64,000 nt of DNA from Hyphomicrobiales bacterium (GTDB lineage Bacteria > Pseudomonadota > Alphaproteobacteria > Rhizobiales > Beijerinckiaceae), in NCBI GenBank assembly GCA_930633525.1, contig CAKNFP010000004.1:1-64000 (forward strand), read 5' to 3'. Below the pieces are notes generated by a model. That model did no database searches and was not told where the DNA came from. It saw only the letters and a program-made list of their open reading frames with translations. A program made the position numbers and the translations under genes. Below, in pieces: positions 24,572 to 32,421 of the stretch. Positions within the stretch are counted from its first letter, which is position 1. The number at the start of each line of letters is the position of its first letter.

Positions 24572-24972
24572 TAGTTGTCAGGCGGTTCGATTCTCGAGAC
24601 GTAGCGCTCGGGCAGCTGATCTTCCTGATCGTCCCTGAAGAGCTTGTTCGAGTGCTCGTGCATCAAGAGGTTCTCGACCTCGTCGGTCGAGAACCCATAC
24701 GACTCCACCCCACTGCTGACCGTTTCGTCGCGAATGCCGAGGAGGCTCCAAACAGAAACCTCATACGAAGCCGCCAGTGTAAGCAATGTCGCGAAGCTTG
24801 GATTCCCTTTTCCATTGCGCAGCAGCGCTAACGTCCGACGCGAAATCCCGGACTTCTCGGCAAAGGCCGAATAGCTGGGAAAAGAGCGCTCAATCTGCCG
24901 AAGCCGCAATGCAAGCACACTATTTAGCCACCTATCGGTCGTATCGGCATGCTTTCTCCTAGGCATCGTCAT
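24571..24972 (-). CDS. Xre-family HTH regulator 1
   Basis: 133 aa from ATG 24972 (or 24966). The helix-turn-helix lies about residues 35-75: FAEKSGISRRTLALLRNGKG with NPSFATLLTLAASYEVSVWS. It is clearly paralogous to the regulator at 25065-25472 (both have SVLALRLRQIER, then NP...TL...LA, then VWSLLGIR). Its stop codon TAG takes one base from the IS5 end, so the original C-terminus may have differed by a few residues. A variant of the shared palindrome (24994-25009) sits 22 bp before the start, suggesting autoregulation and control of the transfer genes. Confidence 0.8.
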   Translation of the reverse strand: MTMPRRKHADTTDRWLNSVLALRLRQIERSFPSYSAFAEKSGISRRTLALLRNGKGNPSFATLLTLAASYEVSVWSLLGIRDETVSSGVESYGFSTDEVENLLMHEHSNKLFRDDQEDQLPERYVSRIEPPDN

Positions 24973-24993
24973 AGAGCCTCGACTTGCGATCAG

Positions 24994-25009
24994 GCTCAAT
25001 AAATTAACC
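24994..25009. promoter_or_regulatory. AT-rich palindromic operator-like site 5 (xre1)
   Basis: GCTCAATAAATTAACC, two mismatches from the perfect 16-bp palindrome. It is positioned on the core promoter of the Xre regulator at 24571-24972, where an autoregulatory operator is expected. Confidence 0.5.
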
Positions 25010-25064
25010 CGGGAAAACGAACCGAGTCGAGACGCAGCAGTGCGGTTCGCGCAATTAATGTGCG

Positions 25065-25472
25065 TCAGCTCCGTCTTTTGTTGCCCGTTTCTTGCTTCCG
25101 GGAGGGTTGAGGTATGGGCGCGTCCGCTCCAATTTCCTTGTTCAGCAGTTCGAAGATGCCGTCATACGGAAGCCCGAAGGATTCGACGTCGTCTCGGACG
25201 CGATCCTCACGGATTCCAAGCAGGCTCCAGACCGGGACACCGAACGCATCTGCCAGCGTGCTCAACGTCTTCAGCGTTGGATTGCCGCGACCGTAGCGCA
25301 ACAAGAGAAGCGTGCTGCGTGAAAGCCGCGATGCTTTTACGAACTCCTCGTGGCTGGGATAGGTTCGCTCAATCTGTCTCAGGCGAAGCGCCAGAACCGA
25401 GGACAGCCACGGGTCGTCGCTGCGCTCGCGCTTCTTGTAAGTTTTCGCACCCGAAGGCGACGCTTTCCTCAT
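25065..25472 (-). CDS. Xre-family HTH regulator 2
   Basis: 135 aa from ATG 25472 (an upstream TTG is less likely). The HTH around residues 40-85 (FVKASRLSRSTLLLLRYGRG, NPTLKTLSTLADAFGVPVWS) is similar to regulator 1, including the following LLGIRED. The basic Lys/Arg-rich N-terminus is longer. A short dyad AACCG...CGGTT (25473-25492) overlaps its leader and differs from the AT-rich palindrome, so the two paralogues may bind different sites. It lies upstream of regulator 1 in the same direction with a 92-bp gap. Confidence 0.8.
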   Translation of the reverse strand: MRKASPSGAKTYKKRERSDDPWLSSVLALRLRQIERTYPSHEEFVKASRLSRSTLLLLRYGRGNPTLKTLSTLADAFGVPVWSLLGIREDRVRDDVESFGLPYDGIFELLNKEIGADAPIPQPSRKQETGNKRRS

Positions 25473-26696
25473 AACCGTGTCCAATCGCGGTTAAAGGAAC
25501 GGGCGTCGATCGAGATTCGATGTTCGGGCGTTTTCCTCAGCGAGCATGCTCGAGCAGCCTTGCCCAGGTTCAACAGCACAGCGCGAATGACTCGAAAGCT
25601 AAGCAATGTCCAGCATTTTAATAAAAACAATATCGAGCGCCCTGTCGGCGGGGCCCTCGGTGCTCCACGCCTCGTGCCGACCATCATGATATCCTGCTCC
25701 AAAAGGTGCCAACTCCCGGTTCGGACAGACCGGGAAGAGGGTCCATTCTCGGCCTCGGGATCATCAGGTTGTCTCAGAATTGCACAGTCGGACAGCATGG
25801 TCGTCCGATATCAAAATATCATGCCAATGCGAGTTTTGGACGCTCAGGCCCTATTATTCATAGAGCTTAGTCGTCGACCTCTCCCGCAGGTCGTTTGAAC
25901 TGAAACGGCAGCTGAGAGCCGGCGGCGATGGAACCGGGCGACTATCTGGCGTTGATGAACTCGCGACAGCGTTTCGACGACAGGGTTCAAGAACCATATC
26001 GCCGCAAACGATCGTTTACCGCACTCTGACCCAAGCATCCGAAGATGTGCGGTGGTCCGGTCGGTCATGTCGTCCAAAGGGCTGCGCTCCATGCAGCCGC
26101 TGCGGAACGAATGACGGAGTGCGCAAAAAAGGGCCGGCGTCCCTGTGGGAGCCGGCCTTGAAAGTTTGAAACATTCGGCGAAACGCCAAATATCTCGGAG
26201 GGGAACGGCTGAAACGGGGTCGACGCCGGGAGGAGGTGGCGGAGCCCATTGAGAACAACCGTGGCACTGATATCGACCTGCGCCGGTTATTTTGCAATGC
26301 AGCTTTACTGATGTTCATTATGCGTAAGACACATGACGGGGCATCGACGATTGATATCCCATGCAGCGCATGGAGAAGCAGTCGCGTTGCTAGTGGCTCC
26401 ATCGGGACAAAAGAGTCCGGGGGTGGGGGATTCCGCGCGGCGTCGTGGCGTGAAGTCTGCGGGATGCGGACTGGGGTTGTTGTCCACCTGAGCCCAACTG
26501 ATCGTAACCTTTGGCCATGACAGCGCGGCGGTTTGCACCGAATGTCCCCTCGCGATTGAAGGACATCCGCAGCGCGACTACTTCATACCGCCCGGTCTTC
26601 TTCGGGAAGCCGAGTGGCCGGACAAAGAAACGCAACTGCATGGCGATGACCATGAGGCGCTAGTCGATCACGACCGTGACCGTGTCGACCCGATGG
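25473..26696. other. 1.2 kb without a supportable gene
   Basis: No ORF here combines a start with a ribosome-binding site and protein-like composition. Short frames on both strands look like shadows or debris. GC content is lower and more irregular than in the T4SS region. A terminator-like hairpin at 26125-26160 is the only clear signal. The stretch appears to be decayed accessory DNA leading into the truncated luxI-like gene. Confidence 0.5.
26125..26160 (-). terminator. Rho-independent terminator reading leftward
   Basis: On the minus strand AAGGCCGGC and GCCGGCCCTT form a stem around a TCCCACAGGGAC loop, followed by a run of six T. It would end a minus-strand transcript for which no intact gene now remains, supporting gene decay in 26160-27100. 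Confidence 0.6.
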
Positions 26697-27092
26697 CTAA
26701 ACCCCACTCAACGACGCCTTGCACAAGCTCGAGGAATGGTCCGTCCGGCCGAGGTCGAAGGTCACGCCAGCCCGGCGCACGCAGAAGCTGGTCCATTCAA
26801 AGACGCAAGGACCTTGGGGCGATCGCTCACGGCAGAGATCGCCAAGCACCTCGGTTAGTAGGTGCGGTCGCGTAGTCGGCAGCAGACGTTGATAGCCGAC
26901 GATCTCGTCGCCGCGCAGGCAGACATGATGGATGGCGTTTTCATCATCGAACCTATCGCGCTCGCGGCCGTCGACCTTACGTAGATCGGCCCAGGCCTTT
27001 TCGTCGACGAAGATGGAATGGCGGAAGCGGAAGACCCGATCCATCAGGGCAGCGTGCCGGCTGATGTCCGAGCCCGGAATGACCATAAGCAT
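26697..27092 (-). pseudogene. Truncated LuxI-type acyl-homoserine-lactone synthase
   Basis: 131 codons, of which the first 107 or so match the LuxI/TraI family: FRFRHSIFVDEKAW contains the conserved Arg, Phe and Trp, RERDRFDDENAIH the acidic E/R-D-x-D cluster, and VGYQRLLPTTRPHLL and FEWTSFCVRR the later core motifs. The sequence then runs into unrelated residues (AGVTFDLGRTDHSS) and stops, so the C-terminal half of a normal 200-residue enzyme is gone. It should not make a signal. No luxR partner is visible. It probably represents a quorum-sensing control once attached to transfer, as on Ti-type plasmids. Confidence 0.75.
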
Positions 27093-27215
27093 CGCGGAAC
27101 TCCTCGGCAGGAGAAGCAGGCGCCGAGTTCGCCACACCGAGTCCTTGCCCGGTATGGTCAGAAATAACCATTGCAAGTAGAAAATTTGACCGCGACTCAG
27201 CCGCAAGTTGGGGGC

Positions 27216-27455
27216 TTATGATCGTTGCTGATAGCCGCGCCGGCGCTTCCGTTTCAGCCAGGTGTCGAGTGCGAGATGAGCGTCGCTGGGTTGCGGGAAG
27301 AGCTCGCTACGTCGCTGGCCGGATGAACCGATACGCCCCCACTCGCGGACCAGGGCACTGTCGCCAAACAGCGTCGGCTCGATCGACAGCACGTAGTAGC
27401 GCGCCATGTTCTGCGTGGGGTCAATCAGCTCGAGCAGGATGTGGAGGAGAGACAT
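27216..27455 (-). CDS. WGR-domain protein
   Basis: 79 aa. The WGR motif is complete: YYVLSIEPTLFGDSALVREW, then GRIGSSGQRRSELF and ALDTWLKRKRRRGYQ. WGR domains bind nucleic acid and occur as small stand-alone proteins on rhizobial plasmids. The ATG at 27455 has no strong ribosome-binding site; MARYY 16 codons in is an alternative start. Role unknown. Confidence 0.65.
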   Translation of the reverse strand: MSLLHILLELIDPTQNMARYYVLSIEPTLFGDSALVREWGRIGSSGQRRSELFPQPSDAHLALDTWLKRKRRRGYQQRS

Positions 27456-27545
27456 TGCGGGCCCACGATGTTGCGTCGGCCGAATCCTCCCATCCGCCTC
27501 CTGCTGGGTCCAATTGATTGCTTGAATCGATCAGAGGCGGCTGAT

Positions 27546-27926
27546 TCACGGTCGTGATGGAAGAACGGCCGCCGAGGCACGCGCCGCACAGGCGCATCCA
27601 TGTTCCTGCTCCGGAAGCGCGATCCCCTCCCCTCTCGGAATGCAGCCGAGTTCCGCGGTGAGATTTCGAAAGGCTACGCGCCGGCGCTCCTTCTCTGCTT
27701 CCGCTTGGTCGGCGATCTCAACAAGGTCGTCCGCCGATGCGTCACGCGGCCGGCAGAGGTCACATTCCATTGCGTGAAGAGCGTGCTCCCACGCGACGAG
27801 AGCGTTGAGATAGGAATGATGCGCTGCGATCGCCCTGATTGCGAGACTCTCGTTGGACTGCGGTCGACCCTGCGCCACGTCTTCGTTCCCCGAAGAGCAA
27901 TGTCTGCGGTACGCCCCCGCAAACAA
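27546..27926 (-). CDS. Hypothetical protein, weak
   Basis: Up to 126 codons with a TTG start and no convincing ribosome-binding site. It contains a possible helical region (RAIAAHHSYLNALVAWEHAL) and a charged EKERRRVAFRNL segment. No family recognised. It lies in a decayed region, so it may be a remnant or spurious. Confidence 0.25.
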   Translation of the reverse strand: MFAGAYRRHCSSGNEDVAQGRPQSNESLAIRAIAAHHSYLNALVAWEHALHAMECDLCRPRDASADDLVEIADQAEAEKERRRVAFRNLTAELGCIPRGEGIALPEQEHGCACAARASAAVLPSRP

Positions 27927-28285
27927 TCCCTCGCTGACTCTTGGTGATCGGGGAGTTCGAAACGTGGTTAGACGGCCCTATGGCCTTTAGTTCGGTGAAC
28001 CTGTTGCATACGCCACAGGCTCCCCGACCATAGGGTCAAGGAGTTTGGTGCCGTCACGGCCGACACCAACCGTTAACGAGGGGTTTCGACGCCCCGAGGC
28101 AGCGCGTACTGCCTCGAGCGCCACGTTACCGCGATTGAACTGGATGCACCAGTTGTTGAAGGCCATTCGTCATGGCGAGGACGTCGGAACATGCGTCCGA
28201 ATTCGCCCAAACTCGGAGGCCGGAAGGACATCACGCTGGTGGTGCAACGAATGAAATTATGAATGCGATTCTCAGATAGGAGCGC
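27927..28285. other. Region without a supportable gene
   Basis: About 360 bp before the IS256-family target duplication. Only short, uncharacteristic frames are seen on either strand. Confidence 0.5.
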
Positions 28286-28293
28286 GTGAGTCG

Positions 28294-29715
28294 GGTAGCG
28301 TCCGAGGAGGTGGTGTAATTTCGGGGAGCGCTTTCGGTGGAAACGGCGGTGGAGAATGCGCTGCGTTTTTGGCCTGAGCCGGTGTGGGCACCGGGTCCGT
28401 TTGAGAAGGTGGAGTTGCGAGACTTCGACCTGACCGAAACGGAGAACCCGATGACCGAGGACAGATTAGCGCTTGCCGAGCTTTCGGCGAAGAGCGGCGA
28501 CCCTGATTTTCTGCGCACGATCGCCGAGAGCGTCCTGCAACTGATCATGGAGGCCGATGTCGATGGCCTGATCGGGGCTGGACGCTACGAGCGCGGCGAG
28601 GCCCGGCAGACCTGGCGCAATGGCTACCGTGACCGGACGCTCGACACCCGGCTCGGCACGCTGAACCTGAAAATCCCGAAGATGCGCAGCGGAGCCTACT
28701 TCCCCGGCTTCCTGGAGCCGAGGAAGACGGTGGAGAAGGCGCTGGTCGCCGTCATCCAGGAAGCCTGGATCAACGGCGTCTCGACCCGCAAGGTCGATGA
28801 ACTGGTGCAGGCCATGGGGATGACGGGCATCTCGAAATCGTCGGTGTCGAAGCTGTGCAAGGACATCGACGAGCGGGTGAACGCCTTCCTCAAGCGCCCG
28901 TTGTCCGGCGACTGGCCCTATCTGTGGCTCGACGCCACCTATCTGAAGATGCGCGAGGGCGGGCGCATCGTCTCGGTCGCGGCGATAATCGCGGTCGCCG
29001 TCGATACTGACGGAAAAAGAGAGATCGTCGGCCTTCACATCGGCCCCTCCGAGGCCGAGCCGTTCTGGACCTCCTTCCTGCGCGATCTGGTGCGCCGGGG
29101 CCTGACCGGGGTCAAGCTGGTCATCTCGGATGCCCATGAAGGGCTGAAGGCCGCTCTTGTGCGCGTGCTCGGCGCGACATGGCAACGATGCCGGGTGCAT
29201 GCCATGCGCAATGCGCTGGCCTACGTTCCCAAAGGCCAGCACACCATGGTCGCCGCCGCGATCCGACAGGCGTTCATCCAGCCCGACCACGACAGTGCCG
29301 TGCAGACCTGGCGGCACGTCGCCGACCAACTCCGAGCCAGATGGCCGAAGCTGGGAACCTTCATGGATGACGCAGAGGCCGACGTGCTCGCCTACATGGC
29401 CTTCCCCGCGCAGCATCGCTCGAAGCTGCACAGCACCAATCCGCTGGAGCGGCTGAACAAGGAGGTGAAGCGCCGCGCCGATGTCGTCGGCATCTTCCCC
29501 AACGACGACAGCATCGTCCGCCTGATCGGAGCCGTCCTGCTCGAAGCCAACGACGAGTGGCAGCTTCAGCATCGATACATGCAGGTCGAGGCCATGGCGG
29601 ACCTCAACACACCAGCGATCGAGGACGAAAGGCCCCTTCAGATTACGCCAAAGGCCGCCTGATCATGACGGCCCGGTCCCACACCCGAAATTACACCACG
29701 TTGACGGACGCTATC
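28294..29715 (+). mobile_element. IS256-family insertion sequence (copy 1)
   Basis: 1422 bp. The left end has GGTAGCGTCCG then GTGGTGTAATTTCGGG; the right end has the reverse complement (GATAGCGTCCG and the same second block). A perfect 8-bp duplication GTGAGTCG flanks it at 28286-28293 and 29716-29723, the family's normal length, indicating a recent clean insertion. It lies in the decayed region just upstream of repABC. Confidence 0.93.
28451..29662 (+). CDS. IS256-family transposase (mutator type)
   Basis: 403 aa from ATG 28451, with GGAGA ten bases upstream. DDE residues are visible: D in YLWLDATYLK, D in LVISDAHEGLKAAL, and E in STNPLERLNKEVKRR. The family signature between them (WQRCRVHAMRNAL) is intact. 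The reading frame is complete, so the element is probably active. Confidence 0.93.
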   Translation: MTEDRLALAELSAKSGDPDFLRTIAESVLQLIMEADVDGLIGAGRYERGEARQTWRNGYRDRTLDTRLGTLNLKIPKMRSGAYFPGFLEPRKTVEKALVAVIQEAWINGVSTRKVDELVQAMGMTGISKSSVSKLCKDIDERVNAFLKRPLSGDWPYLWLDATYLKMREGGRIVSVAAIIAVAVDTDGKREIVGLHIGPSEAEPFWTSFLRDLVRRGLTGVKLVISDAHEGLKAALVRVLGATWQRCRVHAMRNALAYVPKGQHTMVAAAIRQAFIQPDHDSAVQTWRHVADQLRARWPKLGTFMDDAEADVLAYMAFPAQHRSKLHSTNPLERLNKEVKRRADVVGIFPNDDSIVRLIGAVLLEANDEWQLQHRYMQVEAMADLNTPAIEDERPLQITPKAA

Positions 29716-29893
29716 GTGAGTCGCGGTGTAGGGGGCGTCCAGACGATGCAGGGAGCCGGAAGAACAGCGCTCTGACACTGGTGGAAGTAGTAGTGGTTCA
29801 AGTCCCCTTCCCGGGGCAGAAACCTCCTATGTGGCTGGTTTAATGGCTTGAATCCGCCTCCCGGTGCGCGCCCTTAGGATTTCGAAAGGTCGA

Positions 29894-29985
29894 CGTTAAC
29901 CTTTCATTAACGCCATTTTTCTTGCACGGAGAAGGGAATCGGACATACTGGCGCTAAATCAGCCAATGCGGCTATATTAGCGCTA
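29894..29985 (+). promoter_or_regulatory. Operator/promoter region of repABC
   Basis: CGTTAA...TTAACG (29894-29912) is a dyad with a 7-bp spacer. AGCC-AATGC-GGCT (29961-29973) and the palindrome TAGCGCTA (29978-29985) follow close to the repA ATG. In repABC plasmids RepA, with RepB, represses its own promoter by binding dyads here. No motif of the form GTTN4GCN4AAC (parS) was found in this stretch. The dyads are seen; the assignment is by position. Confidence 0.4.
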
Positions 29986-30008
29986 TTTCCTCCGAGGCAC
30001 CCCGAAGC

Positions 30009-31196
30009 ATGAACGCGCTCGCACCGTTCGAATTCGACGACAAAATCCTGCAACAGGGTGCAGAGATCTCGCGGAAGCTTAACCAGCTTCGCCAAGAGAA
30101 ATTTCCTCCGAACGCGAAGAAAACGCTGCGGCGTTTTCCGATGGCCGAGGTCGCCCATTATCTTGGGGTTAGCCCGAACAATCTCAAGCGTCTCCATCTC
30201 GAAGGGAAAGGGCCCGAGCCGCTCACAGGTGCTGGTGGCCGCCGTTTTTATACCGCAGAACAGATGCTCGAACTCAGGCAATATCTCGACAAGAACGGTC
30301 GGTCGGACGTCAAGAAATATGTCCCACATCGCAAGCCTGGCGAGAAGCTGCAGGTTATCGCGATTGTTAACTTCAAGGGCGGCTCGGGCAAGACCACGAC
30401 GACTGCCCATCTGGCGCAGCACCTGGCACTGACCGGTCATCGTGTTCTGGCTGTCGATCTTGACCCCCAGGCTTCGCTATCAGCGCTGTACGGTTTTCAG
30501 CCGGAACTTGACAAGAACCCGTCACTCTATGACGCGATCCGCTACGATGATCAGCGCAAGTCGATTCGCGATGTAATCATGTCAACGAACTTTCCTTCGT
30601 TGGATGTGATCCCTGCAAATCTGGAGCTTCAGGAATACGAGTACGACACGCCGCTAGCGATGCAGAATTCGCTTGAGGGCAAGCGGTTTTTCACCCGTTT
30701 CGGTAACGCGCTAAAGGAAGTCGATTCCTCCTACGATGTCGTTGTCGTGGACTGCCCTCCGCAGCTCGGCTACCTCACGCTGACGGCGCTGATCGCCGCG
30801 ACATCGGTTCTCATCACCGTTCATCCGCAAATGCTCGACCTCATGTCCATGAGTCAGTTTCTGTTGATGCTTGGGAATATCGCCAAAACCATTAAGGACG
30901 CCGGCGCTGAGGTCCGCATGGATTGGCTCCGCTACCTGATCACGCGCTTTGAACCTACGGATGTGCCGCAGGTCGAGATGCTAGGCCTCATGCAAAGCAT
31001 GCTCGCAGCCGAGATGCTGAAGGCTCAGATGGTCAAATCGACCGCCATCTCGGATGCCGGGTTGACTAAGCAGACCCTGTATGAGGTGGAGCGCGCAAAC
31101 TTCACCCGAGAAACCTATGACCGTGCGATCGAGTGCATGGACGCGGTCAATTTTGAGGTTCAAGGCCTTATCCACCAAGCGTGGGGGCGGTTGTGA
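30009..31196 (+). CDS. repA: Plasmid partition ATPase RepA (ParA-like)
   Basis: 395 aa. An N-terminal HTH-like part (MAEVAHYLGVSPNNLKRLHL) is followed by the deviant Walker A box FKGGSGKTTTTAHLAQ near residue 120, Walker A' VVVDCPPQLGYLT, and the C-terminal features of RepA proteins of repABC systems. It moves plasmid copies by ATP-dependent interaction with RepB at parS and represses the operon. Length is typical. Followed by repB after 72 bp. Confidence 0.95.
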   Translation: MNALAPFEFDDKILQQGAEISRKLNQLRQEKFPPNAKKTLRRFPMAEVAHYLGVSPNNLKRLHLEGKGPEPLTGAGGRRFYTAEQMLELRQYLDKNGRSDVKKYVPHRKPGEKLQVIAIVNFKGGSGKTTTTAHLAQHLALTGHRVLAVDLDPQASLSALYGFQPELDKNPSLYDAIRYDDQRKSIRDVIMSTNFPSLDVIPANLELQEYEYDTPLAMQNSLEGKRFFTRFGNALKEVDSSYDVVVVDCPPQLGYLTLTALIAATSVLITVHPQMLDLMSMSQFLLMLGNIAKTIKDAGAEVRMDWLRYLITRFEPTDVPQVEMLGLMQSMLAAEMLKAQMVKSTAISDAGLTKQTLYEVERANFTRETYDRAIECMDAVNFEVQGLIHQAWGRL

Positions 31197-31268
31197 TGTT
31201 GACTGCCGTAAATACTGGCAAAAAACGCCCGTGTTTCAATAACATGTCTCAAATGAGGAGGGTTCCGA

Positions 31269-32258
31269 GTGGCTCGTAAAAACCCCTTCGCGAACCTGTT
31301 GGCCAGTGACGCTCCACCCGAGGAGCACCCAGCTCTCGACTATACGGTCAAAGGTGCGTCCAAATCATTCCTCAATTCACTCAATGAAATTACGGCGCGC
31401 GCGGACAAGCTCATGGAAGGCGAGCCGATCGTCGAGCTTGATCCCGACAGCATCGATCCATCCTTCGTCAAGGATCGCCTCGAAGAGAACGAACAGGAGT
31501 TCGATGAGATTCTGGAGGCTATCCGTGAGCGCGGACAGGACAGCCCAATTCTGGTGCGGCCGCATCCAAGCGCGGCCGAGCGCTACATGGTGGTTTTTGG
31601 TCATCGCCGCCTGAAAGTCGCCAAGCTGCTCGGCCGGAAAGTTCGGGCCGTCATCAAGGAGATGAAGGATCGCGAGCACGTCGTTGCCCAGGGTCAGGAG
31701 AATTCGGCGCGCGCGAACCTCTCGTTCATCGAGAAGGCATTGTACGCGTCCGAGCTGGCGAAGCTGCGCTACGACGAGGACAATGCGATTGTCATGACGG
31801 CCCTCGCCTTGGACCGGACTACCTTGTCAAAGATGCTTGCCGTCGCGAGCATTCCTGAGAAGGTCTTGCGAGCAATTGGACCCGCTAAAGGCATCGGCCG
31901 AGACCGCTGGTATGAGTTGAAGCTGCTCCTCGAGCGGCCATCCAATTATGACACGGCTGTCGGAGTGGTCGACGCTGAAGGCTTTGCGGAACTTGCAACC
32001 GACGCGCGGTTCGTCGCGGTCGAAAGGCGGCTCAAGGTCAAGCAGAGCCGGACTCGGAGCGAGCCGAACAAGCAAAGCTGGGCACCGCGCGACGGGACGC
32101 TCGCAGCGGAGATGTTGGCTGAGGGAAAGAAATTTACTTTGGCCATTAAAGCCAAAGGGCCGGACGCGAAGGCGTTCGGCAGCTATTTGTCCGATAACCT
32201 GGACCGTCTTTACGACGACTTCAGAGGTCGGGCGGGTACCCCCACAAACGGAGATTAG
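31269..32258 (+). CDS. repB: Plasmid partition protein RepB (ParB-like)
   Basis: 329 aa. The start is MARKNPFANLL, standard for RepB, from a GTG at 31269 with GAGGAGGG about seven bases upstream. The ParB nuclease-like domain contains DSPILVRPHP, VVFGHRRLKVAKLLGRKVRA and GQENSARANLSFIEKALYA, followed by an HTH region (IVMTALALDRTTLSKMLAVA). It binds parS to form the partition complex with RepA. Second gene of the operon. Confidence 0.95.
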   Translation: MARKNPFANLLASDAPPEEHPALDYTVKGASKSFLNSLNEITARADKLMEGEPIVELDPDSIDPSFVKDRLEENEQEFDEILEAIRERGQDSPILVRPHPSAAERYMVVFGHRRLKVAKLLGRKVRAVIKEMKDREHVVAQGQENSARANLSFIEKALYASELAKLRYDEDNAIVMTALALDRTTLSKMLAVASIPEKVLRAIGPAKGIGRDRWYELKLLLERPSNYDTAVGVVDAEGFAELATDARFVAVERRLKVKQSRTRSEPNKQSWAPRDGTLAAEMLAEGKKFTLAIKAKGPDAKAFGSYLSDNLDRLYDDFRGRAGTPTNGD

Positions 32259-32261
32259 CCC

Positions 32262-32400
32262 GCAAAAGAAAAAGGCCCCCGAAACGACGTCCGGAAGCCC
32301 TTCTCTGTGTCCTAAGCAAACGCAGAATCGCACTTCCACGAATCGCAGTCAAGAGTCCTGTCGAGGATTCAGCGCCGTTCCGGCGAGCGGATTTCTTTTG
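32262..32400 (-). ncRNA. Counter-transcribed regulatory RNA between repB and repC
   Basis: The 163-bp repB-repC gap is where repABC plasmids encode an antisense RNA that limits RepC synthesis. On the minus strand a GC-rich stem (GGGCTTCCGG...CGGGGGCC) is followed by CTTTTTCTTTT at about 32262-32275, a good Rho-independent terminator. A second stem-loop (GCTCGCCGGAACGGCG) is near 32375. The 5' end is not fixed; extent is approximate. Confidence 0.6.
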
Positions 32401-32421
32401 CCTAACGATAGGTGAAAGAAA

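Noticed and set aside
25473..25492. AACCG...CGGTT dyad before Xre regulator 2
   Set aside because: Only five bases per arm; noted in the gene entry but too weak to list as an operator.
29785..29860. Two stretches resembling tRNA T-arms (GGTTCAAGTCC and GGCTTGAATCC) near the repABC operon
   Set aside because: No acceptor or anticodon stems can be drawn around them, and the five-base T-stem does not pair. At most a decayed attachment remnant.
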